From assembly GCF_000420845.1 (NCBI RefSeq), contig NZ_ATVS01000003.1, positions 124,001-188,000 of the forward strand: a stretch of DNA of 64,000 bases. Direction: 5' to 3'. The DNA comes from Butyrivibrio sp. AE3009 (GTDB taxonomy: Bacteria; Bacillota; Clostridia; Lachnospirales; Lachnospiraceae). The position numbers were made by a program, and so were the translations under genes. Shown here one piece after another: positions 46,037-55,043 of this stretch (position 1 is the stretch's first letter; every line of letters begins with the position of its first letter). The notes under the pieces are model-generated. The model was not told where the DNA came from. It worked only from the letters and a program-made list of their open reading frames with translations, and ran no database searches.

Positions 46037-46834
46037 TCAAAATTCCAAAATCGGTGATAATTCCGACCTACTGGCTACAATAAGAGGGAAATCATTTCCT
46101 CTGTAGGGGGTGTCGCCCATTTCTATTTCCACGCGGACAGTTTCATAGGCAAGCTCAGGTAGATTGTTTTCCTGTGACAAGTGGCCAAGGAAAATACCCT
46201 TCATCTTATCATTGAGAAGCCTGCAGAGAAGCTCACCGCTCTTCTCATTGGAAAGATGTCCCTTATCGCCGAGAATGCGTCTCTTGAGCTGATATGGGTA
46301 AGGTCCTGTCTGAAGCATGCGAACGTCGTGGTTAGCCTCCAAAAGAAGCGCGTCACAGTCTGTAAGACAATCAACGGTGTATTCTGTATAACAACCAAGG
46401 TCGGTGGCAACTCCGACTTTTTTTCCCTGACAATATACGCGGTAGCCGCAGGGATCCAGAGCGTCGTGAGAAATTGTCATGGGATCTATGATCATATCTC
46501 CTACGCTGACTTGCTTGTCGGCCACAACCGGAATAAAGCGGGATTGTATCATCTCGCTCTTTTTGTCGCTGTTTCTGATGCCCTGTATGGTTCCTACAGT
46601 GGCATAGATCGGAATATCATATTTTTTCAAAATGGTATGAAGTGCCGATATGTGATCCACATGCTCATGGGTCACAAAAATGGCGCTGATATCGGAAAGC
46701 CCAAGATCCAGACCCTTAAGACCTTCTTCGATTCTCTTCTTGCTGACTCCCGCGTCAATTAAGATGTGGGTGTTGTCTGATCCCACATAGGTGCAGTTCC
46801 CGCTGCTACCGCTGGCAATACTTGTAAAACGCAT
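46037..46834 (-). CDS. MBL-fold metallo-hydrolase, YycJ/WalJ-like
   Basis: A 265-residue cytoplasmic hydrolase with the zinc motif THEHVDH (55-61) and the DLGCYTE and EANHDVRML segments of the YycJ/WalJ group, whose members are linked to exonuclease activity and cell-wall stress. The start at 46834 is chosen because the GGGAG ribosome site is translated in the longer frame. In many Firmicutes it sits with walK/walR; here it is alone between the ACT gene and the FtsA-like gene, so context gives no clue to regulation. Confidence 0.9.
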   Translation of the reverse strand: MRFTSIASGSSGNCTYVGSDNTHILIDAGVSKKRIEEGLKGLDLGLSDISAIFVTHEHVDHISALHTILKKYDIPIYATVGTIQGIRNSDKKSEMIQSRFIPVVADKQVSVGDMIIDPMTISHDALDPCGYRVYCQGKKVGVATDLGCYTEYTVDCLTDCDALLLEANHDVRMLQTGPYPYQLKRRILGDKGHLSNEKSGELLCRLLNDKMKGIFLGHLSQENNLPELAYETVRVEIEMGDTPYRGNDFPLIVASRSELSPILEF

Positions 46835-46861
46835 AAAACAAAACTCTCCCAAAAAAACTTA

Positions 46862-46909
46862 TTCATAAAAAGACTTATTTGCACCGGAAAACAAGCACAA
46901 ATAAGTCTT
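46862..46909 (-). terminator. Terminator of the ftsA-like gene
   Basis: A perfect 12-base stem (46870-46881 with 46898-46909) has a 16-base loop and is followed on the minus strand by UUUUUAUGAAUAAG. It begins about 20 bases after the stop. Confidence 0.9.
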
Positions 46910-46929
46910 AAATTCCAATTACCTTTTAA

Positions 46930-49098
46930 TTATTTCCAATAAACTTCTATCTTATCGCCTTCATGTATAGGCTCCATATAATCCGGTGTTCCGCCGTTAA
47001 GGCTTGTAACAATGCTCCTGCCGTTTGGCTTGGACAGATCAAAATCAATGGCGTCGAAGATATCAACGAAAATATAATCTGCCTTGCCATGAAGGGTTAT
47101 CGGATCATTGTTGACCATCAGGTGAAGATCATGGGCCAAAATATTTCTGACGGGCTCCTGCTCTGCTTTCTCGTATACATTCTCCTCAGGCTCTTCCTTC
47201 AGAGTCATCTGGCCTTCTTCATCGGTGGTAAGCTTGAGGCTCTCGTCAAGGTCTTCAAAGGATTCCTCATTCTCCTGACTGATTGCCACCTCATCTGCGC
47301 TGGGGAAGTCCTCGTAGTAATCCATAATGGCTTCCTCGGGATCCTTGAACTCTACCTTGAAGTTCTCATATACAGGTGTCCCTGCATCGCCGCGCTCATT
47401 GTTTACTATTATAACAGTATCTTCCGTAAGCTCAATATCCATTAGCTCGGCAATCTGAGCAGCGGTATTATAATCAAGTACTTTGACGTCATCTCCGGGT
47501 TTGATATTGTAAAAACCGGTCTGAGTTTCGCCGTTAACTGTGGCATATCTTGAAGCTTCTACGTTTTTGCCGTTAACATTGACGTTAAACTTGGTCTTAA
47601 ACTCAGGGATACTCTCTATGGTAGCCTTACCGGGTGCTCCTGCGGTAGATGGCGTTACATTTATTATGTCGTTGGCATGAATCTTGGAGTGAATATCCGC
47701 AGGCTGACCGTTGAGGGAAATAACAGCTGCCTCACCGGGTTCTCCCCTGGTTGTTCTCTCTTTGCCGTTAACAGTGAATTTTAGCTCTTCTCCTCTCTTC
47801 GGGAAAAGATCTTCGTTGGGGAATGCCACCTGCATGGCAGCATCCACAATCTGGAGCTTTCCGTTGTCATAGAGCTTGGTCTGTGTTCCGTTAAAGGATA
47901 CGAAGATAAAGTTGTTGGCCTCTTCGTAGTAGCTGATACAGATACCAAGCGGTGTAACAAGAAGAGAATCTTTCTCAATCTCGTCATTGGTGAGGAAAAC
48001 AATATTCTTCATTACTTCCTCACCTCTAAGAGCAACACGTTCCTCCGGAATATCCATATCCTTGGCTATAGCCTTGGTATAACCGGGAACACAACCGCCT
48101 CCGCCGACAACAAAGACAGCGCTGACAGGCTTATCGCCGTTAAGCTTCTTAATCTCCTCTGTGGCGCGTTTGGCCATCTCGTCAACCTTAGGCTTGATGA
48201 CCTTGGCTATTTCCTTGGCGGAAATAGTTTTGTTAAGTCCCATAATGTCAACATATTCAACCTTGTCATTATGGCTTGCGGCTATCTTGATCTCATCCGC
48301 TGTATTAAAATCAACCAGACAATGCTGGGCGATTATCTCTGTTATATCGTCGCCTGCAATTGGAAGCATTCCGTAGGCTGTAATAGAACCATCATCTGTG
48401 ACACAGATATCGGATGTTCCTGCGCCCACGTCCACAAGAGCAAGATTCAGCATTCTGAATCTGTCGGGAATGGCAACCATCATTGCCGCAATAGGCTCGA
48501 GTGTAAGATTGGCAACGTTAAGGCCTGCTCTCTCACAGGTTTTGTACAGACCGTCTACGCAGTCATCGGGAAGGAAGGTTGCAATCAGTTCAACGCTTAC
48601 CTTACCGGCCTTATGGCCTTCCAGATTGGCTATCTGATATCCATCCAGATAATAATGCATTACAGAATAACCAACCAGATAGAACTTCAGCTCAGAAGTA
48701 TTCTTCTCAAGGAACTCGGCATAGGCCTTCTCAACCGCCGAGGAATCCAGGTTGTAGATATCTTCATCGGTTATGGTATGTCCATCAGGGAATTCATAGT
48801 CATAGTTAATTCTGACCGTGCGAAGGACACGTCCGGCTGCAGCGATACATACATCGGTAAGATGTACATCCGTCTGCTGTTCAAGGCGTTCCTTAACGAT
48901 CCTGACCGTCATGGCAACCTTACCGATATCATGGATCTGACCGTCCAGCATAGCTCTTGTCTGATGCTTCTCTACAGTCTGAGCAATGACATTGAACCGG
49001 TTGTCACTCATAAATCCCACAGTCCCGACAACACTTCTTGTTCCGATATCCAGTCCGAATACAATTTTCTGATCTGCCTGTTCCAAACTAGCCATCAT
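46930..49098 (-). CDS. FtsA-like actin-fold protein with long C-terminal extension
   Basis: A 722-residue protein. Residues ~10-395 have the actin-like ATPase pattern of FtsA/PilM/EutJ proteins: GLDIGTRSVVGTVG (phosphate 1), an SHS2-type region, DVGAGTSDICV (phosphate 2) and VVGGGGCVPG (adenosine motif). The last ~320 residues are unlike FtsA: three stretches with VNGKERTTRGE, NVNGKNVEAS and VNNDPITLHG, each followed by a GD.I.V or similar ending, look like repeated beta-grasp units, with an acidic linker at ~585-635. There is no C-terminal amphipathic helix. The start at 49098 shares ATGA with coaE. Confidence 0.82.
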   Translation of the reverse strand: MMASLEQADQKIVFGLDIGTRSVVGTVGFMSDNRFNVIAQTVEKHQTRAMLDGQIHDIGKVAMTVRIVKERLEQQTDVHLTDVCIAAAGRVLRTVRINYDYEFPDGHTITDEDIYNLDSSAVEKAYAEFLEKNTSELKFYLVGYSVMHYYLDGYQIANLEGHKAGKVSVELIATFLPDDCVDGLYKTCERAGLNVANLTLEPIAAMMVAIPDRFRMLNLALVDVGAGTSDICVTDDGSITAYGMLPIAGDDITEIIAQHCLVDFNTADEIKIAASHNDKVEYVDIMGLNKTISAKEIAKVIKPKVDEMAKRATEEIKKLNGDKPVSAVFVVGGGGCVPGYTKAIAKDMDIPEERVALRGEEVMKNIVFLTNDEIEKDSLLVTPLGICISYYEEANNFIFVSFNGTQTKLYDNGKLQIVDAAMQVAFPNEDLFPKRGEELKFTVNGKERTTRGEPGEAAVISLNGQPADIHSKIHANDIINVTPSTAGAPGKATIESIPEFKTKFNVNVNGKNVEASRYATVNGETQTGFYNIKPGDDVKVLDYNTAAQIAELMDIELTEDTVIIVNNERGDAGTPVYENFKVEFKDPEEAIMDYYEDFPSADEVAISQENEESFEDLDESLKLTTDEEGQMTLKEEPEENVYEKAEQEPVRNILAHDLHLMVNNDPITLHGKADYIFVDIFDAIDFDLSKPNGRSIVTSLNGGTPDYMEPIHEGDKIEVYWK

Positions 49099-49721
49099 TC
49101 TCTCCAATCCCCGATTTTGTCATCTATCTGTTTAGCCGAGTAAGAAAGATCGCCGCTGTTGTCTATTACAAATTCGCAGTGTTTTCTGAAGGTTTCATCG
49201 TCCAGTTGCTTGCTGAAGATATCCGTAATCTTTTCATCGCTGTAGCCCCTGGAACTTTTAAGTCTCTGCCTTCTCACATCTTCGTCGGCATAAACATACC
49301 AGAGTTCATCGGCTATTCTGTCGTAGCCGTTTTCGATAAGAAGGGCTGCTTCCACAAAAACAAAGTCATGCTCCTTCGTCTCTTTTTCCCTGTCTATATT
49401 ATTAATAATAAAGGTATTTACTGCAGGATGCAAAATATTATTTACTGTTTTTAGTTTATTTTTATCATTAAAAATAGCAGAAGCCATTTTTGCCTTATCT
49501 ATTTCGCCATCAGATCCCAAAATCTCTTCTCCCAAAAAGGCCACCAACTCGTCATAAGCGGGATATCCCTTCTTCTTGATGTCATTGGCCACGTCGTCGG
49601 AATAGATTATCAGGCAGTTATAATGCTTATCTATGTAATCCAGGACTGTGCTCTTGCCAGCTCCGATTCCCCCTGTTATCCCGATAATATTGGTTCTGTC
49701 CTTAGAAAGCACTTTTTTCAT
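49095..49721 (-). CDS. coaE: Dephospho-CoA kinase
   Basis: Adds the 3' phosphate to dephospho-CoA in the last step of coenzyme A synthesis. The 208-residue protein has the P-loop GGIGAGKST (17-25), the YSDDVA and HPAV motifs, and the lid region with QLDDETFRKHCEFVIDNSG. Length is typical. It is co-transcribed with polA upstream (6-base gap) and overlaps the FtsA-like gene by 4 bases. The polA-coaE order is common in Firmicutes. Confidence 0.95.
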   Translation of the reverse strand: MKKVLSKDRTNIIGITGGIGAGKSTVLDYIDKHYNCLIIYSDDVANDIKKKGYPAYDELVAFLGEEILGSDGEIDKAKMASAIFNDKNKLKTVNNILHPAVNTFIINNIDREKETKEHDFVFVEAALLIENGYDRIADELWYVYADEDVRRQRLKSSRGYSDEKITDIFSKQLDDETFRKHCEFVIDNSGDLSYSAKQIDDKIGDWRE

Positions 49722-49727
49722 CCCCTA

Positions 49728-51929
49728 TCACTTAGCCTCATACCAGTCAGTGCCGGTATGGCATTCAACCTCAAGCGGTACTGCAAGAATCGCTGCATTC
49801 TCCATCTCTTCCTGTAAAAGAGCTGTTACTTTGTCCTTCTCATCGGGCGCAGTCTCTATTACCAGTTCGTCGTGAATCTGAAGTATGAGTCTGGATTTAA
49901 GCTCCTCTTTCTTAATTCTGAAGTAGACATTGATCATTGCTATCTTCATGATGTCGGCGGCGGTTCCCTGAATAGGTGCATTCATTGCAACACGTTCTCC
50001 GAACTGTCTGAGGTTAAAGTTGCTCATCTTAAGCTCCGGGATAGGTCTTCTTCTGCCATACAATGTCACGCTGTAGCCTGTATTCTTGGCATCGCTGATG
50101 ACCTTGTCCTGATACTCCCTGACTCCGGGGTAGGTCTCAAAGTACTTATCCATATATTCCTTGGCTTCGCCCCTTGAAATTGACAGATCCTGGGAAAGGC
50201 CGAAGGAACTGATTCCATAGACGATACCGAAGTTTACAGCCTTGGCATTTCGTCTCTGAAGTGGTGTAACCTCATTCAAGGGCACATGGAACACCTTGGA
50301 AGCTGTAATGCTATGAATATCCTCACCTTCGTGATAAGCACTGATAAGTCCCTGATCCTGAGACATATGAGCCAGAATACGAAGCTCAATCTGGGAGTAA
50401 TCCGCATCTGCAAAAACGTACCCTTCCTTTGGAACAAATACTTTTCTGATAAGCCTTCCAAGCTCTGTTCTCATGGGAATATTCTGAAGGTTGGGCTCTG
50501 TGGAGCTGATTCTTCCTGTAGCTGTTATGGTCTGATTAAAGCTGGTGTGGATCCTTCCGTCCTCCTCTATGAAGGCAGAAAGGCCATCCGCATAGGTTGA
50601 CTTAAGTTTGGCAAGTCCTCTGTACTCCAGAACGTCAGCAACAATGGGATAATCGGGAGCCAGCTTTTCCAGTACATCTGCAGCTGTGGAATATCCCGAT
50701 TTGGTCTTCTTCTCAGCTGGAAGCCCCAGTCTCTCGAACAATATCTCGCCCAGCTGCTTAGGGGAATTGATATTGAACTCAGTACCGGCCGCTTCATAGA
50801 TCTTCTTCTCCAGCTCTGTGATTCTTACCTGGAGCTTGTCTCCGTAGGACTTGAGTTCGTCCCTTCTGGCTATGATTCCTTCTTTTTCCATGGCAAAAAG
50901 GATATAGGAAAGAGGCATCTCAATCTCATAGAAGAGCTTGTCCATTCCGGTCTTCTCAAGCTTTTTCTTAATCGCAGGTGCCGCTGCAAAGCAGGTGTAG
51001 GCAGCCTTGGCAGCATATTCGGAAAGGAGCTTGTCATCTGCATTTCGTAGCGATTCCTTGCCGAAGTAGTCCTCTTTTTTCTTCAAAGGGAGCTTTAGAT
51101 ATTCACCGGAGATATCTTCAATCCTGTAGTCGTTCTTGATGGGATTGTTCACATAAGCGCCGATCAGAGTATCGAAGGCTCTCGGAGAAGTCTTGTAGCT
51201 CTCATCCTCTTCGGAATAGCCACTTACTCTCTCACTGATCTCAGAAGGAGTAAAAAATCCAAAGCTGTCCTTGATATCGAAGGTGGCAAGTGATACGCTC
51301 TTACTGAGCTCTGCAAGCTTCTGCCCCAGATAATTCTCTGTAATAAAGCCCTGAGGCTGTATAAAATACGCGCATTCTTTGTCAAAGCAAAGCCCAAGTC
51401 CCAACAGGTCCTTCTGCTTGGTATCCTTACTCTTATATTCTGTTAATGGGAAATAGGCGACAAAATTGTCGATGGACTTTTTGCCGTATTCAAGTGCCCT
51501 TGCGAATATATCTTCAACCTCATTCAGATCTGAGGTTGTCTGTATCTTAAGGCTTAAGGAAACAGAGCTTTTTGCATCGTTAAGAGGTGATATCTCGAAG
51601 AGCTTGTCCAGAAGTCCCTGCGAAAAATCCTCCGTAATTGCAACTCCGCTGCCTTCCTCTTCACTACCTGTAAGGGAAGCATCAAGCTGTGAAAGAGAAG
51701 CCTTCAAATTCTCCACCTGAGATGCCACAGCCACCGGCGTATTCTCAGCTCCGGTGATGCTCACATATACAGCTTCGTAGTCGCCGGATCTAACCATCCC
51801 GGAAAGTTTGTACAATGCTCCGTATATTCCGTTAATCGGGTTACCCTCTCCATCATAAAAAACGGGAAGAGAATAATAAGCATCTTTTATAAGTTCGTTA
51901 CCATTGATAATCAGTTTCTGCTTAGTCAT
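49728..51929 (-). CDS. polA: DNA polymerase I, 5' nuclease domain deleted
   Basis: Fills gaps in replication and repair. The 733-residue protein is ~150 residues shorter than ordinary PolA. The polymerase domain is intact: motif A DYSQIELR (D510), motif B RRNAKAVNFGIVYG (559-572), motif C QIHDELV (H686-D687-E688). The 5' nuclease is missing apart from its first ~60 residues (KLIINGNELIKDAYYSLP), which are joined straight to the linker. The proofreading domain (~125-300) lacks the first exonuclease aspartate and glutamate and is probably inactive. An AGAGGA ribosome site precedes the ATG. It follows the anti-sigma-like gene by 22 bases. Confidence 0.94.
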   Translation of the reverse strand: MTKQKLIINGNELIKDAYYSLPVFYDGEGNPINGIYGALYKLSGMVRSGDYEAVYVSITGAENTPVAVASQVENLKASLSQLDASLTGSEEEGSGVAITEDFSQGLLDKLFEISPLNDAKSSVSLSLKIQTTSDLNEVEDIFARALEYGKKSIDNFVAYFPLTEYKSKDTKQKDLLGLGLCFDKECAYFIQPQGFITENYLGQKLAELSKSVSLATFDIKDSFGFFTPSEISERVSGYSEEDESYKTSPRAFDTLIGAYVNNPIKNDYRIEDISGEYLKLPLKKKEDYFGKESLRNADDKLLSEYAAKAAYTCFAAAPAIKKKLEKTGMDKLFYEIEMPLSYILFAMEKEGIIARRDELKSYGDKLQVRITELEKKIYEAAGTEFNINSPKQLGEILFERLGLPAEKKTKSGYSTAADVLEKLAPDYPIVADVLEYRGLAKLKSTYADGLSAFIEEDGRIHTSFNQTITATGRISSTEPNLQNIPMRTELGRLIRKVFVPKEGYVFADADYSQIELRILAHMSQDQGLISAYHEGEDIHSITASKVFHVPLNEVTPLQRRNAKAVNFGIVYGISSFGLSQDLSISRGEAKEYMDKYFETYPGVREYQDKVISDAKNTGYSVTLYGRRRPIPELKMSNFNLRQFGERVAMNAPIQGTAADIMKIAMINVYFRIKKEELKSRLILQIHDELVIETAPDEKDKVTALLQEEMENAAILAVPLEVECHTGTDWYEAK

Positions 51930-51951
51930 AAATCCTCTTTTGTCATCCGTG

Positions 51952-52278
51952 TCAGCTAAGGGTCATTGCAAGTATAACGGTAACCACCGTCATCGCTGCC
52001 ACCAAAAGCTCAAGTACAATGCTGGTGGCCACAAGATATCTTCTGGCCTTGAGCTTCTTCCTGGCATCCTTTAGCATATTATCCAGTTCATATTTAAGAT
52101 TAAAAGTATTACCGTCCTCAAGTCTCTTCATTCCTACCAGCACCAGGAATTGTATGGTTAGCTCCTCCCTGCATTCATCGCAGCTCTCCATATGTTCCAG
52201 GAACTGAGCCAGATCCTTGTTGTCCAGGTCGTCCTCAAGAAACGGCGATATCATTTTTTCCGCATCTTTACAGTTCAT
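51952..52278 (-). CDS. Membrane anti-sigma-like protein with zinc-finger motif
   Basis: A 108-residue protein with an N-terminal zinc-binding anti-sigma pattern, C3 then H29-x3-C33-x2-C36 (as in ZAS/zf-HC2 proteins), a helical linker and one C-terminal membrane helix (~83-107) ending at the last residue. Such proteins hold an extracytoplasmic-function sigma factor at the membrane. No sigma factor gene is adjacent; the next genes are polA, coaE and an FtsA-like gene, which it heads. Function is therefore inferred from the motif only. Confidence 0.83.
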   Translation of the reverse strand: MNCKDAEKMISPFLEDDLDNKDLAQFLEHMESCDECREELTIQFLVLVGMKRLEDGNTFNLKYELDNMLKDARKKLKARRYLVATSIVLELLVAAMTVVTVILAMTLS

Positions 52279-52383
52279 AATGAAATCCCAACATCTTGTA
52301 TATTATAAAGCGTTCAAAGTATCTATTTCTACAATATATAGAATACAACAAAACACGCTGTTTTACAATGGTTTGGCACTGTT

Positions 52384-52439
52384 CAAAAGAGACGGAAGTG
52401 CTAGATCATTTAGAAAAATGACCTGCTACCTCCGTCTCT
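52384..52439 (-). terminator. Terminator of nrdD
   Basis: A long imperfect hairpin (52388-52411 with 52416-52439), matching at both ends with AGAGACGGA/TCCGTCTCT and ATCATTT/AAATGA, has an internal bulge and is followed on the minus strand by UUUUGAAC. It begins about 11 bases after the nrdD stop. Confidence 0.82.
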
Positions 52440-52450
52440 GAAAGTTCATT

Positions 52451-54856
52451 TTATGAAGCGAAGCTGTCCTTAATCCATGCCTTGATGTCAGATACACCAT
52501 GAAGCTTGGTATAACCTTCCTCAGAAGTAATTACCAGTGTAGGTGCCTGCATGATTCCGAATCTCTCTACAAGTTCGGGATTCTCGTTAGCATCGAGAGT
52601 CTTGTATACTACTCCGGCCTTATCCAGCATTGCCCCTGCTATCTTGCAGTTGGGACAGGTCTGGGTCTTAAACAGCATTACGGACTCAGCAGTGATGTTA
52701 TCAAGACTGTTTCCGGCTTCCTTGTTGGCCTTCTTAACTGCAGCCTCTACAAAGCTTGATGCCTTGGGACCTTCATGTGTAAGGACTGAGGTTCCGATAT
52801 TGTAGACCTTCCTGTCCTTGTATTCCTGAGCCTTGCCGTCGTTCCAGTTGGCAACGGGACGATAATATCCTGTAATTCTGCTGTAGACTTCGGTCTTCTG
52901 TCCGCAGTGAGGGCATACAGCCTGCTCTCCGGAGAGATAACCGTGTTCCTTACATACTGAGTATGTAGGAGACATAGTGTAGTAAGGAAGCTTGTAGTTC
53001 TCGGCAATCTTTCTTACAAGGCTGGCAGCTGCCTTCCAATCAGGGAGCTTCTCACCCAGGAACGCATGGAATACTGTTCCTGATGTATAAAGTGTCTGAA
53101 GCTCATCCTGGATATCGAGAGCAGAGAAAATATCCTCTGTGTAGCCAACGGGAAGGTGTGATGAATTGGTGTAATAAGGTGTACCGTCCATATTGGCTGT
53201 GATGATATCGGGATAAAGTTCCTTGTCATGCTTGGCAAATCTGTAGGTTGTGGACTCTGCGGGAGTTGCCTCCAGATTGTAGAGATCTCCGTACTTCTCC
53301 TGATAATCGGAAAGACGCTCTCTCATGTGGTTAAGAACATCCTTGGAGAACTCCTGGGTTCTTGCATCTGTCATATCAGCACCGATCCACTTTGCATTAA
53401 GTCCCACTTCGTTCATGCCGATAAGGCCGATGGTTGAGAAGTGATTAGCAAAGGTTCCGAGATACCTCTTGGTATAAGGGTACAGTCCCTGGTCAAGGAG
53501 CTTGGTAATAACCTGTCTCTTGGTATGAAGACTTCTTGCCGCAATGTCCATAAGATGATCAAGTCTTGCATAGAAGTCCTTCTCATCAGCAGCCTGATAA
53601 GCAATTCTCGGCATGTTGATGGTAACAACACCGATAGAACCTGTAGACTCACCTGAGCCGAAGAATCCACCGGATTTCTTTCTGAGCTCTCTAAGGTCAA
53701 GACGGAGTCTGCAGCACATGGAACGCACATCGGAGGGCTCCATGTCTGAATTGATATAGTTTGAAAAATACGGTGTTCCGTATTTAGCAGTCATCTCGAA
53801 TAAAAGCTTGTTGTTCTCTGTCTCACTCCAGTCAAAGTCCCTTGTGATGGAATAAGTGGGAATAGGATACTGGAAGCCTCTTCCGTTGGCATCGCCCTCA
53901 ATCATGATCTCGATGAAGGCCTTGTTGACCATATCCATTTCCTTCTGACAATCGCCATAGGTGAAGTCTACTTCCTTGCCTCCGACAATGGCATTAAGGT
54001 TCTTAAGATCGTTAGGCACAGTCCAGTCCAGAGTGATATTGGAGAAAGGAGCCTGTGTGCCCCAACGGCTCGGTGTATTCACTCCATAGACAAAGGATTG
54101 AATGCACTGCTTAACCTCATGCTGAGACAGATTGTCTATCTTAACGAAGGGTGCAAGATAGGTATCAAAGGATGAAAAAGCCTGTGCTCCTGCCCACTCA
54201 TTCTGCATGATTCCAAGGAAATTGACCATCTGATTGCAAAGAGTTGAAAGATGGCATGCAGGTGATGAAGTTATCTTGCCCGGAATTCCGCCAAGTCCTT
54301 CCTGAATAAGCTGTTTAAGTGACCAGCCTGCGCAGTAACCTGTGAGCATGGAAAGATCATGAATATGAATAGCAGCGCTTCTGTGAGCTCCGGCTATCTC
54401 CTCATCATAGACCTCGGAAAGCCAGTAATTGGCTGTGATAGCGCCGGAGTTGGAAAGAATAAGGCCGCCTACAGAATATGTAACTGTAGAATTCTCCTTA
54501 ACTCTCCAGTCATTGATCTTGAGGTAATCGTCCACCAGATCCTTGTAGTTAAGAAGCGCAGAGTTGACGTTACGAACCTTTTCTCTCTGCTTACGATACA
54601 GAATATATGCCTTGGCAACATCAGCATAGCCGGATTCTGAAAGAACCTTCTCAACGCTATCCTGAATCTGCTCAACTGTAATTTTTCCATTGGAAATCTT
54701 GCTCTCGAAATCGGAAGCAACGCGAAGTGCTACAAGATCTATAACACTTGAATGATAGTCCTTATCCAAAGCAACGAATGCCTTGGTAATAGCCGCAGAA
54801 ATCTTACTGATGTCAAAGTCAGCGACCTTGCCATCACGCTTAACCACCTGATACAT
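52451..54856 (-). CDS. nrdD: Anaerobic ribonucleotide reductase with fused redoxin domain
   Basis: Makes deoxyribonucleoside triphosphates from ribonucleotides without oxygen, using a glycyl radical. The 801-residue protein has an N-terminal ATP cone (~1-95), the class III catalytic barrel, a zinc site from C635, H638, C648 and C651 and the glycyl radical G663 in RITGYY. After this a thioredoxin/glutaredoxin-like domain (~724-801) with active site C734-P-N-C737 is fused on. Such a domain could deliver electrons internally in place of formate. A GAAGGGGG ribosome site precedes the ATG. Two NrdR boxes lie upstream. Confidence 0.95.
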   Translation of the reverse strand: MYQVVKRDGKVADFDISKISAAITKAFVALDKDYHSSVIDLVALRVASDFESKISNGKITVEQIQDSVEKVLSESGYADVAKAYILYRKQREKVRNVNSALLNYKDLVDDYLKINDWRVKENSTVTYSVGGLILSNSGAITANYWLSEVYDEEIAGAHRSAAIHIHDLSMLTGYCAGWSLKQLIQEGLGGIPGKITSSPACHLSTLCNQMVNFLGIMQNEWAGAQAFSSFDTYLAPFVKIDNLSQHEVKQCIQSFVYGVNTPSRWGTQAPFSNITLDWTVPNDLKNLNAIVGGKEVDFTYGDCQKEMDMVNKAFIEIMIEGDANGRGFQYPIPTYSITRDFDWSETENNKLLFEMTAKYGTPYFSNYINSDMEPSDVRSMCCRLRLDLRELRKKSGGFFGSGESTGSIGVVTINMPRIAYQAADEKDFYARLDHLMDIAARSLHTKRQVITKLLDQGLYPYTKRYLGTFANHFSTIGLIGMNEVGLNAKWIGADMTDARTQEFSKDVLNHMRERLSDYQEKYGDLYNLEATPAESTTYRFAKHDKELYPDIITANMDGTPYYTNSSHLPVGYTEDIFSALDIQDELQTLYTSGTVFHAFLGEKLPDWKAAASLVRKIAENYKLPYYTMSPTYSVCKEHGYLSGEQAVCPHCGQKTEVYSRITGYYRPVANWNDGKAQEYKDRKVYNIGTSVLTHEGPKASSFVEAAVKKANKEAGNSLDNITAESVMLFKTQTCPNCKIAGAMLDKAGVVYKTLDANENPELVERFGIMQAPTLVITSEEGYTKLHGVSDIKAWIKDSFAS

Positions 54857-54939
54857 ATGAACCCCCTTCTATTTCAAAAACAACACATTTTCTCTCTCAT
54901 ATTTTGTGTTAATAATAGGGTAACATTAATACGTATCAT

Positions 54940-54986
54940 CGTCAATATATAGTAAACATTTAAATATAAAATACTATATATTGTGG
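54940..54986 (-). promoter_or_regulatory. Paired NrdR boxes upstream of nrdD
   Basis: Two boxes share the core ACTATATATTG in opposite orientation at 54940-54955 and 54971-54986, with centres 31 bases apart (three helical turns), as expected for cooperative NrdR binding. The first overlaps a TTGACG that could be the nrdD -35. NrdR itself is not in the window. Confidence 0.85.
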
Positions 54987-55027
54987 TTTATATTCAGAAA
55001 ATTGGTTCACAAAGCCGCTAAAATAAA

Positions 55028-55043
55028 TGAGAATTCATTCTCA
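55028..55043 (-). terminator. Weak palindrome at the nrdG stop codon
   Basis: TGAGAATTCATTCTCA is a perfect palindrome that covers the nrdG stop and is followed on the minus strand by UUUAUUUU. The stem is short and the loop minimal, so termination is doubtful. Confidence 0.35.

Noticed and set aside
48271..49143. 290-codon plus-strand frame opposite the FtsA-like gene
   Set aside because: Cysteine-rich, low-quality composition and full overlap with a well-supported gene mark it as a shadow frame.
52329..52344. Single NrdR-like box (ACAATATATAG core) upstream of the anti-sigma-like gene
   Set aside because: No partner box at 31-32 bases; the nearest similar sequence is 34 bases away and poor, so I take it as AT-rich chance.
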